This document shows positions 20,865-32,806 of a stretch of 64,000 nt of DNA, one piece after another. The notes beneath the pieces are model-generated. The model made no database searches. It worked only from the letters and a program-made list of their open reading frames with translations, and was not told the DNA's origin. Origin of the DNA: Sambucus nigra (Eukaryota > Streptophyta > Magnoliopsida > Dipsacales > Adoxaceae); assembly GCA_949130495.1 (NCBI GenBank), contig OX422220.1, forward strand, positions 11,763,133 through 11,827,132. The letters run 5' to 3'. Numbering within the stretch: position 1 is the first letter of the stretch; every line of letters starts with the position of its first letter. The translations under genes were made by a program, and so were the position numbers.

Positions 20865-23221
20865 TCACTCACGTGCCTCTACCTCATCACCTTGAATTTC
20901 CCCTACTCCATAGGGAGTCAGAAATTTTATCAATTGGGGTACGGTAGAGGTAACGACCTCAAATTCCTTGAGGGTTACCCATCCTATTATTATATTATAG
21001 GCCGAATACACATTTTCATCCATCACAAATAAATTTACCTTCTTTGTAAGGCACCTCATCTAGGTTCCCATGCAGACGTCCAATTGAAAAAAAAGGTGGA
21101 CCATTTCTACACTGAAACCAATTAATGGTTGGTGGTAGAGGACGAGTCTCTTCTTGCTTAGCTTTATACCATCAAAACACTCCCAAAACATTACGTCGAC
21201 TGAACTTCCACCATCAACAAGTATCCTAGGGACGTCGTACATATGATCTCTCATAGTGATGACCAAATGATCACCACGAGGGGCCAAAATACCATTGAAG
21301 TCAATTCTTAAAAACCCTATCACCAATGTGTCCATGTCTACCTTTTTCCATTTGCTTGTCTTGGGTTTAACCTCGACCGATTCTATCTCAAATTTCTTTG
21401 GAATTTCCTTATCCATCTCAATATGGGATTTTCGATTGCCAGGCTCTTTATCGCCACCTTCTAGTCATTCCCAGATCATTTTCACCCTATAGGAGGTCAT
21501 TTCTATCCGAGTTTTGGGTGCAAGTATCTTGGGCAGAAGGTCAGGGTCGGCTTGATCACCTTCATCAGACTCATCATCATTTTTATTAGCATGGACATCT
21601 CGTCCAGGCCCATCATCTCATCTTTTTCTGGTGTCATCCTTGGAACCACTACGATCAACATACTTTCAGAGCTTCCTCTGCTTTAGTATTTGCTCTATCT
21701 CATCTGTGAGCATAAAACACTTATCAGTTGTATGGTCGTGGTCTTGGTGGAACTCGCACCACTTGCTTTTATCCCTTTTGTGGGGAGGGAATTTAAGCTT
21801 TTCTGAACATCTGAGTGCTCTATCATCTTTAATCTCATTCAAGATTAGGTCTGGACTTATTATTAGTGGGGTGTAGTTGGAAAACTTTCCATTAGTTGAT
21901 TTATTCTTCCCATCCTTTCCTTTTACTTTTTGATATTTAGTCCTACCAGATCCCTTCTTGTCCTCTCTCTTGGCTGTCGTGGCCTCCTCTGCATTCACGA
22001 CTCTAACGATTGTAGCCAAAAGTACTTCCATGGATTTAGGAGGATCCTCGAGCAACTTCCAAAGGAGTTTGCCTTTTTTCAGTCCACCAATGAGGGCAGT
22101 CGTGGTAATATTTTCTTCATAATCTTCGATCTCAAGCTTTTCTTTATTGAATCATGTAATATAATCTCTTAAAGACTTATTTTTTCCTTACTTTAAATAC
22201 AAGAGATGGGTAACCTTCTTCTGAGGCTCTATGCTGAAGTAGAAGTTATGAAGGAATTTTTCGGCCAGTTGCTTAAAGTTTTCTATGGAGTTTTTAGAAG
22301 ATAAGTATACCATATATGAGTTGTGCCAGTGAGAGTTCCGAAGAAATCTATGAATCTCATCTCATTTGAGACAGAGTATATGTCAGTCGCAAACTAATAC
22401 ATCTCTATGTGATGTATCGAATTCGAACTTCCATCGTACTGGGGAGTGATGACTGTGGGTTTGAACTTTGCAGGACTGGGTAAGCTTGTAACACTCGTTA
22501 CAAAGGGAGACCCTTCCATATACCCTCTCTGGATGGGGTCTCGACTTTTTAAAAGGTCGTCGATCTTATCTTTCAGCCTTTTGATTAAACTGTTCCAAGG
22601 TCTCTCAACTACCACAACATTATCTCCCCTTCTTCTCTATTGGTTAGGTTAGGAATAGGCTCTCAGCTACAATTATCTGACGACTATTTACTTCCCTCTG
22701 CTCTCCCTTTTGGCCTTACTGGGGTTGATGATTGGCACATCCTTTATTCCCCCTGGATGTCGCAATGCTGCAAGATCTGGAGAGACGGTCTCGTAGGTCT
22801 CCCACTGGACTAAGATGGTCAAAGGCTTACCTTCTGCTAAGTCTGTCCGATGATGAAGCCTGGGATCGACCCTCTCGTATCAGTCGAGTACTATTTCCCT
22901 AGTTAGATGGTGCTGGGAGAACTGTATTGCCAGATATTTTGTATAGTTCCCAGCAGTCATCCTCCTCACAATTAAGGTCGTCTGGATTTTCTTGTACCTA
23001 TTTTTCCAGGCACAGTCGCCTGGGGTCATCCACATCTCTTTGCCTATGTTGTCACCGATAATTCTTGTGTAGGGTCAGGAGTAGTCCCCCTTTCACCATA
23101 TCCACATAATATTTGTCCACTGGAGTGATTATCTCCATCGCTCTGGCTAAAGGTGATAAACTGTTCTTACATTTTTTATTGACTGGCCACCAGAGAGTGC
23201 AAGGTCGCCACCATCAGCCAT
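20865..23221 (-). pseudogene. gag-pro: T2 Gag-protease remnant
   Basis: The ATG at 23221 begins MADGGDLALSGGQ, a Tat-type Gag start. Downstream pieces include the Gag core (SPAKFKPTVITPQYDG near 22480), the knuckle-like CEFHQDHDHTTDKC near 21730, a protease with ILVDGGSSVDVMF near 21200 and NIIIGWVTLKEF near 20990. Stops and shifts separate the pieces. It parallels T1's gag-pro throughout but is clearly diverged. Confidence 0.8.
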
Positions 23222-23451
23222 TTTTGACTGAGGTGATGCTTGGGTATAGTTGGAGCCAACACTTGGAAGTAAATCATAAGTCATTTCTCATAGGAGAAAG
23301 ATCAAATAAACTGAATGAGATGAAAAAGCTTGAGTAACCCAAAAGAGATCTTTCAATAGGGATATAGATTCAATAGGGGTGGAAATCGATCACCACCAGA
23401 GAATCAAGTGAAAATCAAGCTGGAAAATAAGAGGAAGAAGATAAAACTTAT

Positions 23452-23469
23452 TTCCCACAAATGGCGTCA
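23452..23469 (-). other. T2 primer binding site, degenerate
   Basis: On the minus strand TGACGCCATTTGTGGGAA, a decayed form of the T1 primer site, again three bases from the LTR. Confidence 0.65.
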
Positions 23470-23472
23470 AAA

Positions 23473-24350
23473 TGATGATACCAAAATATATCAACACTTA
23501 AATCTGTAATGGGCTCAAACTAATAAATCTGCAGAGATTGAGATGATGAATAACAAGAACAATATTGAAATAGGTGAGAAGAAGAGGATGAACACTAACA
23601 TCTAAGTGGTTCAGCCATTGACCTACTCCACTATCCATATGTGTGTAGTTTTCACTAAATAATGAGGCTCTAATGGCCTTAGTTGTACAAATTTCAATCT
23701 CCCTCTCTACTTTAAATTATACATAGTTGGGTTAGGGTTTACAATTTTTGGATCCCTTCCTTAGGGAAGGATATGAGTATATATAGTGCCGAGGGTGTGC
23801 ATTGTTCCCCCAAGAATGTATAAAGCATGTGCATGGCGAAACTTCCAATAAGGAGTGGATACTTGTCCCTAGCACAAGTATGTAATGATGATGTAATATT
23901 CCCTAATGTGAGGGGGATATATTGTTATAACGATTTACCAACGTGGCTCACTGAGACATAACCCACGCGCACATTACCATGCGTGCTCCATACCACGTGC
24001 TCTATCAGGTGGCAACAGTTGGTCGTACTGGTTCAAGTCGATATGAGTCATCAAGTAAATCCTCTAATAGAATAGGCCTCAGATCTACTCAATCGAGTCT
24101 TAATTGAGTCTGCATGCGATTCTTGGCCTTCATGTCATGGACGATGCCGAGGGAAGATAGGAGGAAATTGAGGTCACTGATGCTATCGTTTGATTGAGGT
24201 ACGATCACGGATGAGTCCCTTTGTGGTTGGACCTCGATCGAGACGTTATATGCTCTATCTCGATGGTTTGTTAAGGTCGACTTTGGCCGAGTTGATCCTA
24301 GATGAGGACGAGGTCATACTTGGGTGTATAAAGAACAAAACATACATTAT
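23473..24350 (-). repeat. T2 5' LTR, right boundary approximate
   Basis: Starts TGATGATACC three bases from the primer site and contains GTGGTTCAGCC near 23610, as T1's LTR does. No second copy is visible at the left end of T2, so the outer boundary (about 24350) is a guess. Confidence 0.5.
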
Positions 24351-25741
24351 AAGTTAACAAATATGTGTTTGTATATATATATCGAGAGGTAAGCCCTAAT
24401 ATCAAATACTAATATTTAGAAATGAATACAAAAATATAAACAATTAAGAACCTTAATAAAGGCATCGACCATTAAGTTTTAATCGAGCATACCCAACAAA
24501 ACCTTTTTTTGTAACAAATGTTTCTTCTAGCATATATGTGTGCATCAAAACCACTAGCACTTATTCCTCTCTGTATTTTGTATCTATCATTGATCATGTC
24601 TGAGTTTCGTCTATGTTGTTCATCCCTACAAAACTTGTTCTCCTCATTTACTTAGTGTGAATTTATTCGAATTCCATGTTTAAACATATATTAGTGACGT
24701 ATTTTTTATGTTTTCCTTATTACTATTTTTTCCCGTGCTTTAGTTCTTAAATTTTAAAAAGGACCCCAACGTGTCCGCAGTGTGCACAATGTGACCCTAG
24801 CATGTCCAAAATTAAAAAATAAAAATAAAAATTTGGACACCATATTTGCGTGTCATAACACGCGCCCCAGCATATCGTCGACGCGTTAGAGTTGGACTTT
24901 GACTTAGGGGCCTCGAGAGAGTGTCGGTGCTTCCTAGTTGGTAAAAATCTGACTGTAATAAAAATTAGGATTTGAACTCATTATTATCTATATATATACA
25001 TAATTTGTCATATAATGAATTAAAGACAACTCTGGTGAATATCAGTTGTTCCGTGAGGATAGAGAGGATTTAATTGAAGCAAGACAATTAGATAAGGCAG
25101 TAGTGAAAGAGCTAATTATGATTGGGTTAGGTGATTTGATACTTTTTTGTGGTGTTGGCTCGATAATATTCAAAATAATTTGGTGGAACAATTTTGACGC
25201 GGTTGAATTGTGACACTAATACTTTTAGTCAAGGTTATGAGGTAAGGGGTCTTATACATTGCACTCTAAATCCCTGAGCTATTTTCTTTTCTTGCCTCCT
25301 TGTACTCCAATTTGTTTATATGGTATATAACTTTGATTCCATTATAATTATTAAGTCAGTTGCATACCGATATGGTGATGATTTAATTTTGTGCATGAAT
25401 TCAGTATACATGTGATGACTATGTATGGACAAAATATCCCTGGCAAAGTACAATGTACTATGCTCATATGCATTTGTTTGCATTTCATTGGTATGAGTGG
25501 CTACCCTCTGAGTGAATATAATTTCTGGTTGTGAATCCACTTTGTTGTTCCATGACTTTTGTATTTCCTTTATGTTTTACTCTTGTCGTATTGTATACTT
25601 CCCTTATTTTATCTTTCAGCTGTAGGGAGTTGAAGGGACTCGATTGATTAAAGACTTCGAGAATATAGAGGATCCAGTGGATAAATTAATATTTTGTAAA
25701 TATTTGGAGTAGTTTATAATTTTAACTTATGAGAGAGTAAA
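24351..25741. other. Unassigned AT-rich stretch
   Basis: I see no convincing gene, LTR or structural RNA. There are short AT runs and two copies of a GTGTCC..GTGTGCACAA-like phrase near 24775. The small ORFs are consistent with chance. Confidence 0.4.
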
Positions 25742-26983
25742 TCTTAACTCCCTGCCTATTAAAATAACGGGTAGTAGACCTTCTACTGAAATAAAATGAG
25801 ATTCTCATATGAATCATTCTTAGCATCATTGTCGAAATTTAATTAATTACTAACCACCTATTAGTTTAAAAGATGTGCCAAATTTTAATCTTTAATTACA
25901 ATATCAAAAGAAATCAATTCATTACAATCTCATCCACAATAACGAATAGAGATGATCAAATCACTAAAGAAGCCTAAATGCGAGAATAAATAAAACCAAG
26001 TACCGAATAAACCATCGGTTACAAATAATACAATCATCCAAATGGAACTAAATAAAGTGAATGTAAATAAATTTGATTGAAGTAGAGACATGCCCAATAA
26101 TGTATGTAATGGAACCTAATCTAATATAGCAATGAAAGAAGAAGCTACTCCAAATCCTGCAAGCCTCCACATCAGCTGCAGCTACGTATCCCTGGAGAGA
26201 AGAATCATCCTTGGCATCCCTGTGGTTAGACACTTGAGAGTTTTTGAAAATATTTGATTTGAGTCAGAGCCCAAAAAATTTGAAAATGTTTTGCAAGTGA
26301 ATAAAATGCAATAATGATAATGTAAATCAATAATCCATATTTTAAACTGGTAGTGCACTCATACGAGACTATACTCACCCCCAACTATATTTCGCACCTA
26401 ACGTATGCATTTTAACCACCTAGTTATGCTACCCATCTAACTATTCCCATAACATCCTAGGTTCCAAATGTTACCCTATCCCACATATTTTTATAAGATT
26501 AGCTATCACGTCTGCTTCACCATTATATTTCTCAATTAGAAATTTATTACTTTATTTCCAATAACTAATGCTAGCTATTTAAACAGTACACACTTGATAT
26601 TTTAACCCATATATTTGTTTGAACATGCACATACATAATAATATACAACAAAAACATACACATGTCATGTATATTCGTCATCCCTCAGAGTAACAAGTCA
26701 TTGGATGCGGGTCTCTACAATACTATCATCTTCCAGGGCATACTCACCTCATCCTGGTTACCGGGGGTAGGACTTTCACACCGACTCGATAAAAATCAAG
26801 TATATTGGAGGCGCTAGTAGTTCTTCAACAGTGAGTCATAACCATACCCAAAATTACATCACTTCAAATATCAATCACACAAAGCATATAGATGAGGCTA
26901 TGAACTGGGTTCGATATGTTGTGTTTTGCGCAACCTCCACTGATAGCACTAGAGGGGTATGTTTCACATTAATATCACATACA

Positions 26984-27034
<51 letters not shown>

Positions 27035-27560
27035 ATACATATATATATACACACTGTCCATATACCCCTATATATATTCACATAATTCGACTAATATGTG
27101 CCTATCACTCGAAGCACTAGCCTAGCTGAGACGAGTCTAACACTAACTCTAAACATTTAATTAACCCTTGTCTAATAGATTACACACACATATTATTATT
27201 TTCGGACATTAAGTCCTTTCTGACCAAACCATATTCTAAGTTACCCGAATTACTGACCAAATTCATTAATTTATATTTCTGAGTGTTATTCGCACCACAA
27301 CCAAAATTCCTTACCCCGAGTTTTATCCCACTATCCCAAGGTAAAATAAGGTCCTTCAAAATTTTTTCATAAGTCCTACTTTCATCTACGGACACCCCAA
27401 AATATCATGGACCCCAAAGATATTATTAAACTTATTAACAAACGGACTAGGGGTGAACCGGTTCGTCCCTGAACGCTGCCCAAGTCGAGGCTACTACTAT
27501 TGTTACGACTTTTACCCAGATTTTCCTCCCCAAAATGGTTCTATAATTTATCCCAAGGAC
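25742..27560 (-). repeat. S3: decayed solo LTR of the X1 family
   Basis: The left edge aligns with the end of the X1-family LTR read on the minus strand: GAATCATTCTTAGCATCATTGTCGAAA near 25810 matches 52400-52425. A block near 26165-26232 keeps the family's conserved CCACAGGGATGCC after an AG acceptor (minus strand). A palindrome GAACCGGTTC lies at about 27456. The right edge is unclear and neither a target duplication nor an internal domain is seen. Confidence 0.55.
26989..27029. repeat. (AC)n microsatellite
   Basis: About 20 AC units, continuing into ACATACAT and AT-rich steps to about 27060. It lies inside S3. Confidence 0.95.
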
Positions 27561-27909
27561 ATATATTATCATACCATCTAATACTAACTGGAATACATGT
27601 ATTTGACTATCTCAAATCATAAAAACTGAATTTAATCATGGGATTTACATCTTCTTTTTCTAGCATTTCATAAGTTCAAATGAAATCCTAAATTCATAAT
27701 CAAGATTTCATCTTTTCGATTCAAGTTCGTATCTTTCCCTTAAAGATCAATATATACAATTATCATTCTTAGTTTCCTTGAACAAGAACTAATTTTCATG
27801 TAGGATTTTCCTCTATGAAGATCATAAGAACGTCACAATATTCATCGTTCTAAAAATCCATTTTTCCATATAAATCCTACCCTCACGATAAAAAAAGGAT
27901 AAAAAAGGC

Positions 27910-28760
27910 GATAAGCCAAGAAAGTACGACGAATAAATGCCCCTCACGGTTGGCATCCCCACATCCTGGAGGAAATTTGAGAAAGAAAAGACCTCCGATG
28001 GCCGAGAAAGCTGAAAATCCCAGCGAATAAGAGGGACAGAAGCAAGTATTATGAATTTCATAAGGACAATGGTCATAATACATACCATTGTATAACTCTG
28101 AAGAATGAGATTGAACGCTTAATTAGGAGGGGAAAGATGTCCAAGTATGTGGATGGAAGCAGCCGATTAACTCTCGAAGAAGGCAAAGGCAGGAGATGGT
28201 CAGAATTTCCCTACCAGAGGACAGTCGACAAGAAAAGGGTGAGGGACGATGACTCAGATGATGATCCAGATCTTCCTAAAAAACCCAAAGAACCTATACG
28301 CGATGTCTCCATGATAGCCTTCGACTGCCATGTCATCACCGAAGGTGGATCCAGTGGGGGAAAAGACCCCATAGAAAGGAACGCCTATCTCAACGAGGCC
28401 CAATCTTATGAGCAAACACAGATAAACCTGACGACGGGTTTAGATAAGCAGCCACATAAGGTGAATAAGGACAAGTTAATCGTTAAATTCTCGAAAGACG
28501 ACCTGTCTAGGTTATTATACCCCCACGATGATTCTCTGGTCATCATAATGGTCATCTAAGAAGGTCGGGTGGCCAGGATCCTGGTGACAATGAAAGCTCT
28601 GGAAACGTGATATTCTACAATTGTTATAAAAACATGAAGCTTGAGGACATATAACTCTCACATTTTTAATAGCCTCTGATCGGGTTTTTAGGAGAAAAGG
28701 GTGTACTCCCTGGGAATGGTAGAACTGGAAGTTTTGGTCAATATCGACAAAGTCATGTAC
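27910..28760 (+). pseudogene. gag-pro: T3 Gag C-terminus and truncated protease
   Basis: Shows KYYEFHKDNGHNTYHC, the Tat knuckle with its first Cys changed to Tyr. A 140-codon ORF (28137-28559) then holds SKYVDGSS, the acidic DDDPDLPKKPKEP linker, DCHVITEGG and LIVKFSKDDLSRLLYPHDD, as in T1. The protease active-site segment is mostly lost. GFLGEKG and GMVELE remnants follow in other frames, then a deletion runs into RT. Confidence 0.8.
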
Positions 28761-30364
28761 CTAAAATGGCTGGCTAGTGTGGTCATGGGGCGTAAGAAAA
28801 ATGACAAGGAGAGGATGTGCGTCGATTTTACCTACCTAAACAAAGCCTGCTCAAAATGTTATTTCCCGCTACCACGGATTGACTAGTTGGTCGATGCCAT
28901 GATGGGCCATTAACTCCTCTATTTCATGGACACATACACCAGCTACAACCAAATTAGGATGATGCCCTCCGATAGAGAAAAAATGTCCTTTATAAGTCAC
29001 CGAGGTACCTATTTTTATAATGTTATGCCGTTTGGTCTTAAAAATGTAGGAGCCACCTACCAAACGGCGGTGAAAAAAGTTTTTCAGGAAAGGTTCGGGG
29101 TTAACATGGAGGTTTTATGTATGATATGCTCACCAAAATCAAGGTGGTAACTGACTAAATTAAAGACCTTGGCCAGACCTTCGATAAATTGGAGAAGTAT
29201 CAGATAAACCTGAACCCTGCCAAGTGTGTGTTCATGGTTAATGAAGGATTGTTCTGGGTTTTATCACAAATCAGCAGGGCATCGAAGCTAATCCCTACAA
29301 GAATCAAACACTGCTTATCATAAAGTCTCCAACGATGAAGAAGTAAGTGCAAAGACTAACCGGGCGAGTAGATACACTAAACAAGTTTGTTTCCAGAGCC
29401 AATGATAAGTTCTTGACCTTCTTCAAGGTGTTACGAAAGTCATTGAAATGGAATATGGAATGCAAAAACGCGTTCAGAGAACTGAAGTGTTACATGAGCT
29501 CCCCATCTCTCTTATTACGACCAGTTATTGGCAAAAAACTCTACTTGTATCTCGTAATGTTCGAATCAGCCATTAGTTCGGCACTAATAAGGCAGGAGGA
29601 AGGGGTCCAGAAATCAGTTTATTATACCAGCAGAGCCTATTAGGGGGCCGAGGTTCGATATCTGCAAATGGAAAAATTAGCATTAGCATTGACAGAAACT
29701 TCACGAAGGATGAACCGTACTTCCAAGCCCACACTATCGTGATATATACAAACCTGACTCTCTGGAAAATCCTATATAGACCAAAAATGTTTAGTTGGCT
29801 TTTGGATTGGGCTATGTAACTGGGTGCATACGATATACAATATGAACCAAGGATTGATATAAAAGGGAAGGTATTCGTGGACTTTATTATAGTGTTCACT
29901 TACGATGAGAAACCATCCGAGCAGACTCCCTTGGGAGAGAGTTCAGTCCCCAGTAGTGAACTGCCACACCCAGAGGAGACCAAGAGCCTAGGTAGCACCG
30001 TGCATACTCTTCAAAGAGAGATATCCCTCAAAGAAGATAAGGAACAACGTGACGAGTATTATCGCCAACTTTTTAAGTTTGGTAAAATAAAGAAACGGAT
30101 TTTGACCAAATATTGGGCAATCTGGAAATTATATGTTGATGGATCATCCTGTTCGACGGGAAGCAGCACCGTCATTATAATCGCCACACCTGACGACAAA
30201 GGTGTAGAATATGCCCTGCATTTCCATTTTAAAGCATCCAATAACAAGGCAAATTATGAGGACCTTATCACTGGGCTCAGCCTAGCCTCATCCATAGGCG
30301 CCGAACACATTTCCACACATAGAGTTTACCAGTTAGTTGTTAATCAGATATTGGGAGTTTACAC
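28750..30364 (+). pseudogene. pol: T3 RT, first RNase H and start of second RNase H
   Basis: RT pieces include RMCVDFTYLNKAC, FPLPRID, NVMPFGLKNVGATYQ and GRVDTLNKFVSRAND. The YVDDM site is damaged by an indel near 29115. The first RNase H is decayed (29650-29900). The second starts LYVDGSSCSTGS near 30130 and runs to QLVVNQILGVYTT at 30364, where C1 begins. Stops are frequent. Confidence 0.8.
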
Positions 30365-30393
30365 AACACCAAATGCTGCAAATGATCACGCCC

Positions 30394-30451
30394 AGTGGGT
30401 CACGGCCCAAGTCTGCGACCAGTTAGTCGCGGATTTGGGCCGTGACCCACT
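30394..30451. repeat. 26-bp hairpin near the left end of C1
   Basis: Arms 30394-30419 and 30426-30451 are complementary with two mismatches and a 6-base spacer. A second inverted pair, perfect over 16 bases, is at 30453-30468 and 30584-30599 (AATATTTGGCGTGACC and its complement). Confidence 0.85.
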
Positions 30452-30599
30452 TAATATTTGGCGTGACCAATTTTATTACCACACTAAATTATCCATGCTT
30501 TGGAAGTGGTCACAGACTAAATCCCACGGACTTTCACCGTGACCAGCTTGGCGCCAAAATTCCCTCAAAATTGGTCACAGATGGGTCACGCCAAATATT

Positions 30600-31835
30600 G
30601 TAACTCGTAGGAACTGACCCCACAGCTGCGGGACTCCCGGTTTGAGAATACGATGATCATTTGCATATTTCTTGACTTAGGCTTAAAAATATGGCGTTAG
30701 ATGGTGAAAACTCGAAACAGCCCCCGAACGTTCCCGTGGGTGGCACCAACACCTCCCACGGGACCAATGTAACTCGTGGGAACTGACCCCACAACCGCGG
30801 GTCTCCCAGTTTGAGAGTACTACGGTAATTTACATATTTCTAGACATAGGCTTAAAAACATGACGTTAGGGGGTGAAAACTCGAAATAGCCCCCGAACAG
30901 CCCCGTGGGTGGCACCAACACCTCCCACGGGACCAATATAACTCGTAGGAACTAACCCCGCAGCCGCGGGTCTCCCAGTTTGAGAATATGATGGTAATTT
31001 GCATATTTCTAGACTTAAGCAAAACATGGGGGTTAGAGGGTGAAAACTCAAAACAGCCCCCGAACAGCCCTGTGGGTGGCACCAACACCTCCCAAGGGAC
31101 CAATGTAACTCGTAGGAACTAACTCTGCAATCGCGGGACTCTCGATTTGAGAATACGACGATAATTTGTCTATTTTTTGACTTAGGCTTAAAGACATGGC
31201 GTTAGAGGGTGAAAACTCGAAACAACCCCCGAACGGCCTCGTGGGTGGCATCAAAACCTCCCACGAGACCAATGTAACTCGTAGGAACTGACCCACAGCC
31301 GCTGGTCTCCCGGTTTGAGAATACGACCATAATTTTCATATTTCTAGACTTAAGCAAAACATGGCGTTAGAGGGTTAAAACTCGAAACAACCCTCGAACG
31401 TCCCCGTGGGTGGCACCAACACCTCCCACGGGACCAATGTAACTTGTAGGAACTGACCCCGCAGTCGCGGGGCTCCCGGTTTGAGAATATGACGATAATT
31501 TGCATATTTCTTGAGTTAGGCTTAAAGACATGGCCTAAGAGGGTGAAAACTCGAAACAACCGCCGAATGGCCCCGTGGGTGGCATCAACACCTCCCACGG
31601 GACTAATGTAACTCGTAGGAACTGACCCCAGAGTCGTGGGACTCCCGGTTTGAGAATACAATGATAATTTGTATATTTCTTAACTTAGGCTTAAAAACAT
31701 GGCGTTAGAGGGTGAAAACTCGAAACAGCCCCCGAACGTCCCCGTGGGTGGTACCAACACCTCCCACGGGACCAATGTACCTCGTAGGAACTGACCCCGC
31801 AGCCGTGAGTCTCAAAACAACGGTAATTTTCATAT
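30600..31835. repeat. ~170-bp tandem array with a hairpin in each unit
   Basis: About seven units with period about 165-171. Each contains CGAAACAGCCCCCGAAC, then an 11-bp stem (CCCGTGGGTGG and CCTCCCACGGG) with an 8-base loop, then AATGTAACTCGTAGGAACTG and a TTTGAGAATA block. Units differ by scattered substitutions. No protein is evident; the open frames here are shadows of the repeat. Confidence 0.85.
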
Positions 31836-32419
31836 TTCTACTTAGTTACTGATAATTTTAACTCATATATGCAATTTTTCAACTTGATTAAATTTTTTGA
31901 AAAACTACTTGGTTACTGATATTTTTTTTATATATCCTATCATTTGTAGGATTTTTGCACCCGGAACAAACGAAGAAGGCAATTATCTACAGCATGAGGA
32001 TTGTTTATATGATTTGGACATTCAGGATTTTGTTTTTTGTGTTACAGTCGTGCGGGCTTTTATTGTTTAGTTTTATGGCCATGCGGGCTTTTATAATTTG
32101 ATTGTTGAATTTTATGCCCGTGCGGGCTTTATAATAAGTAGGTTTTACATTTACAGGTTTTGGAATGTCAAGAAAATAGAGGAAACTCTGCCCAATTTTT
32201 TTTGGTCTGTGAATTATTAAGAGGTGTAATATTTATAAGTTTGTATATATATATTTGTTTATTAACAACGTTCTCGATTGGCAGTTTGTGATTGGACCCC
32301 CAATTTTAGGTGCACTCACAGGACCCCCAATTTTAGGATTGGACCAAAAAAATACATTTTTTAAAAAATTATAGTTAAATATGGTCATGGACACATTTTA
32401 ATTTTTTTCGTCACGCATA

Positions 32420-32800
32420 AAAATGGTCGCGGACTTGGGCCGCGACCATTTTTTTTATATTTTTGGTCACGGTTATAGGTCACGGTCAAAGTCCGCGACC
32501 ATTTTTTTACTTTTTTTTCATCACGGTTGTGGGTCACGGACTTGGACCGCGACCATTTTTTTATTTTTTTTGTCACGGTTGTGGGTCACGGACTTTGGCC
32601 GCGATCAATTTGTCGTGGATGAGGGCCGCGACCAATTTTTTTTATTTTTTTATCACGGTCGTCGGTCACGGAGTTTGGCCGCGACCAATTTATCACGGTT
32701 GTGGGTCACGAACGAGGGCCGCGACCTTTCACGGTATGGGTCACGGCCAAAGTCCGCGACCCACAACCGTGACCCTCTCGGCCGTGACCATTTTTTGGTC
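32420..32800. repeat. Right-end GGTCACGG/CCGCGACC repeat cluster of C1
   Basis: About eight copies of a 40-60-base phrase of the type GGTCACGGACTTGGGCCGCGACC plus a T-run. The phrase is itself partly palindromic. This mirrors the left-end hairpins and is what a transposase-binding subterminal region would look like. Open frames reading through it are repeat artefacts. Confidence 0.75.
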
Positions 32801-32806
32801 AGGGAG

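Larger units (their letters stand above)
2900..24350 (-). mobile_element. T2: old Tat-lineage Ty3/gypsy element, interrupted by T1
   Basis: The order on the minus strand from right to left is LTR (about 23473-24350), primer site (23452-23469), gag-protease, RNase H and integrase, tandem repeats, then an opposite-strand gene (3650-5885). This is the layout of T1, which is inserted in it at 5903-18255. T2 carries many stops and frameshifts and lacks RT. Its left LTR was not found; it is probably truncated near 2750-2900. Confidence 0.75.
30365..32806. mobile_element. C1: unclassified insertion with GGTCACGG repeats, possibly CACTA-like
   Basis: It splits the T3 RNase H between GVYTT and EESMAEYLA, so about 2.44 kb was inserted. 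Both ends carry GGTCACGG..CCGCGACC words in opposite orientations, as subterminal repeats of CACTA transposons do. Clear CACTA termini and a 3-bp target duplication were not found, so the exact ends and class are open. The middle holds a 170-bp tandem array (30600-31835), three TGCGGGCTTT repeats near 32050-32130 and no transposase ORF. It is probably non-autonomous. Confidence 0.55.

Noticed and set aside
26831..27085. Overlapping open frames on both strands through the AC/AT microsatellite
   Set aside because: The peptides are His-Thr or Cys-Val repeats produced by the microsatellite; no start context or domain.
30852..31661. Several minus-strand ORFs of 60-100 codons with repeated RGRCWCHPRG-like text
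   Set aside because: They are translations of the 170-bp tandem array in different frames, recurring with its period.
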